From Methanobrevibacter sp. (lineage in GTDB: Archaea; Methanobacteriota; Methanobacteria; Methanobacteriales; Methanobacteriaceae): a stretch of 64,000 bases of DNA. Shown here piece by piece: positions 63,501-64,000 of the stretch; position 1 is the first letter of the stretch, and each line of letters starts with the position of its first letter. The stretch is from contig NZ_JAUNXI010000002.1 of assembly GCF_030539875.1 (NCBI RefSeq), forward strand, positions 54,294-118,293, in the 5' to 3' direction. The position numbers and the translations under genes were made by a program. The notes under the pieces are model-generated. The model was given only the letters and a program-made list of their open reading frames with translations, was not told where the DNA came from and searched no databases.

Positions 63501-64000
63501 TATAACCAACACTACCATAACCTAACGCTTTATTACCATCAAAGACAGAATCAGAAATCTCATACTTAATATCCTCAATATGAATAGTACCAGCATAAGC
63601 AGTATTATTTACAAACTTAGAATCCCTGATAACCAAACTTGGAGTGCCCACACCATCAATTACAGCAGCATAAATTGCACCACCATAACATCCACTGTTA
63701 TTAACAAACCTAGAACCAGTAATCTCAGTAACAGCAGAAGTAGTAATAATAGCATTAATCAAATCACCAGTCTTGCCGTCAGTACCTCTAACAACATAAT
63801 CCTTAAGATTATTAGTGAAATTAGAATCAGCAACAGTTAACTTACCACCAAGAGCATAAATGGCAGCACCACCATTATCCACATTCTTAGAACGGAAAGT
63901 AACATCATTACCATCAAAAATTGCTTTATTCACAGCAACATTACCTTCAGAGTAAATCGCACCACCACGAGTAACCGCAGTATTATTAATGAACTTCACA
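60592..64000 (-). CDS. Giant adhesin-like protein, C-terminal part (5' end outside window)
   Basis: At least 1135 residues are encoded, open at the window edge; the true start lies beyond 64000. Residues 1 to about 300 form a parallel beta-helix of repeats with NN-x-A-x-x-GGAIYS and S-x-F-x-N-N patterns. About 315-490 are Ig-like modules. Residues 500-845 hold two copies of a two-domain Ig supermodule (IPGASGVVKIIVDG...AAGEHSI...YDGD; GATGVVMIEV...YSLDLSES), then two or three more Ig domains. The last domain ends NGKTYTAKTDKNGIAKFNI-N-L, like the repeats of the adhesin at 12 kb. No membrane anchor is seen, so attachment may be through the wall. Confidence 0.85.
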   Translation of the reverse strand, partial: VKFINNTAVTRGGAIYSEGNVAVNKAIFDGNDVTFRSKNVDNGGAAIYALGGKLTVADSNFTNNLKDYVVRGTDGKTGDLINAIITTSAVTEITGSRFVNNSGCYGGAIYAAVIDGVGTPSLVIRDSKFVNNTAYAGTIHIEDIKYEISDSVFDGNKALGYGSVGYTAAGAAVTAMYPGANGLVTNCTFTNNRVSSTDTPKGGAIVAQNGKIRIVDSKFENNSVFGSELAYGGAICGDSSVEMIIEKSNFTNNAAAKGGAIYSDGKSLSVSNSNFKDNKGIGTIYNNAELTLAGNKIESTDFGIINDKGTVTTTINAIFLENKTLSAELGDVVELRATLTDDNGNAIKDYNFKFSVNGKTIGDITFDDGVYTTEYIIENAGEIVISTDYVADNLVKLIGIYEVPKAHITEFKVYVNKNEFEVGETVTVNVILRGVNDLGLNGDVVVILNNVPYTVKVNNGIGSFDVSGLASNTYAAFAFFNGDDNYIGPVFDNVIFKVMEPDYIISISVDDNVKVGDDATVKVSIPGASGVVKIIVDGAGTIITLDETGKAEYIIPNIAAGEHSIIAIYDGDETHNAVYNSAVLNVAKFISEVSVVGGNVVVGQDTVIKVSVTDGATGVVMIEVAGAYYSLDLSESDEISISLPVGEYSVVAKYMGDDKFDSSVSSPITVVVADKQVAHITIEAADVKVGEDATVSVSIPGASGVVKIIVDGVESVVDLDDDGKVSHVVSGLAAGEHSIVVVYDGDANYKGAHDSAVLKVAKFASEVAISPNVAGQNIVIDVDVSEGATGLVLIKVGDIYYALDLSKSNKLSLNLPAGEYAIVANYGGDDKFNHSESSPITIVVKDKQVTPITLNVADIKVGETGIASITLAKDATGSVVIFVDGKKVDTVDVVDGNAIVLLSNLSAGNHVVEAKYSGDENYASVSDLKTMSVSRIDTVIVVDATFTRVANDWSAGERGALFYAVLKDANGNPLVNKTVQIAVNGPIYNVTTDEYGRAGLQINLAAANTYTYALSFQGDDMYNAAPIASSKLILTKKATTIKATDKTFKSTAKTKTVSVQLTTSKNPYDGKTYLSAGKKITLKVNGKTYTAKTDKNGIAKFNINLTKKGKYTASIKFAGDNTYKGSSKSIKITIK
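61450..62502 (-). repeat. Tandem copies of a two-domain Ig supermodule
   Basis: Two consecutive segments of about 525 bases (62502-61975 and 61974-61450) encode the same pair of Ig-like domains, for example IPGASGVVKIIVDG and SSPITVVVADKQV in each copy. DNA similarity is high enough for recombination between copies. Confidence 0.65.

Overview
This 64 kb, AT-rich window comes from a methanogenic archaeon of the order Methanobacteriales, most likely a host-associated Methanobrevibacter. The evidence is a tetrahydromethanopterin enzyme (mtd), a coenzyme F430 biosynthesis gene (cfbD), a fused Fae-Hps, archaeal informational genes (RFC small and large subunits, Hef, Kae1-Bud32, archaeal LeuS and ThrS, ribosomal protein S15), two adjacent pseudomurein-type Mur ligases, and large secreted adhesin-like proteins. 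No CRISPR array, insertion sequence, prophage or replication origin is visible. Species is not assigned.

Layout. 1-6.7 kb: edge of a tRNA-Arg gene, a pilin-like protein, the cluster cfbD-hisH-AIR synthase-like, a C_GCAxxG redox protein, a TPR plus cold-shock fusion, a decayed DUF2207 gene and a TIGR04076 protein. 6.8-15.1 kb: a YchF-like GTPase, a metallophosphoesterase translationally coupled to a holin-like/phosphatase membrane protein, cbiE, and a 962-residue adhesin-like protein overlapping a small membrane protein gene. 15.2-24.9 kb: Get3/ArsA ATPase, a membrane-protein pseudogene, nadE, leuS, trmI-htpX and rfcS-rfcL. 25-33.3 kb: aroE and a conserved unknown, then hisS-hisI-PIN/ATPase/KH-sugar isomerase, and hef. 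33.4-45 kb: two Mur ligases, AcnX (phosphomevalonate dehydratase large subunit), a RecJ-like DHH protein, S15, an XTP/dITP pyrophosphatase, Kae1-Bud32, CobT-type phosphoribosyltransferase, uppP and ilvE. 45-50.2 kb: tRNA-Val, mtd, hisB, a ferredoxin and a ModE-like regulator, a lipid-linked-oligosaccharide-type flippase and an iron-sulfur flavoprotein. 50.2-55.5 kb: a five-gene minus-strand cluster with an FmdE-domain surface protein, a Ser-rich His-tagged secreted protein, DUF2162, MotA/TolQ/ExbB and an ExbD-like DUF2149 protein. 56-64 kb: a coiled-coil protein, a zinc-ribbon protein, fae-hps, thrS and the 3' part of a giant adhesin gene.

How the genes work together. Methanogenesis and cofactor genes (mtd, cfbD, cbiE, cobT, fae-hps, modE, ferredoxin) are interspersed with amino acid (hisH, hisI, hisB, aroE, ilvE), NAD (nadE), isoprenoid (acnX) and wall-precursor genes (two Mur ligases, uppP, flippase). 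The most interesting unit is the 50.2-55.5 kb cluster: an ExbB/ExbD-like proton-driven motor next to secreted, apparently metal-binding FmdE-domain proteins in an organism with no outer membrane. A second notable signal is that both nadE and the FmdE-domain gene have no canonical start codon where the protein must begin; in both, a Shine-Dalgarno-like motif and the triplet AAA lead directly into ATT, at the same spacing that precedes ATG or GTG in their neighbours.
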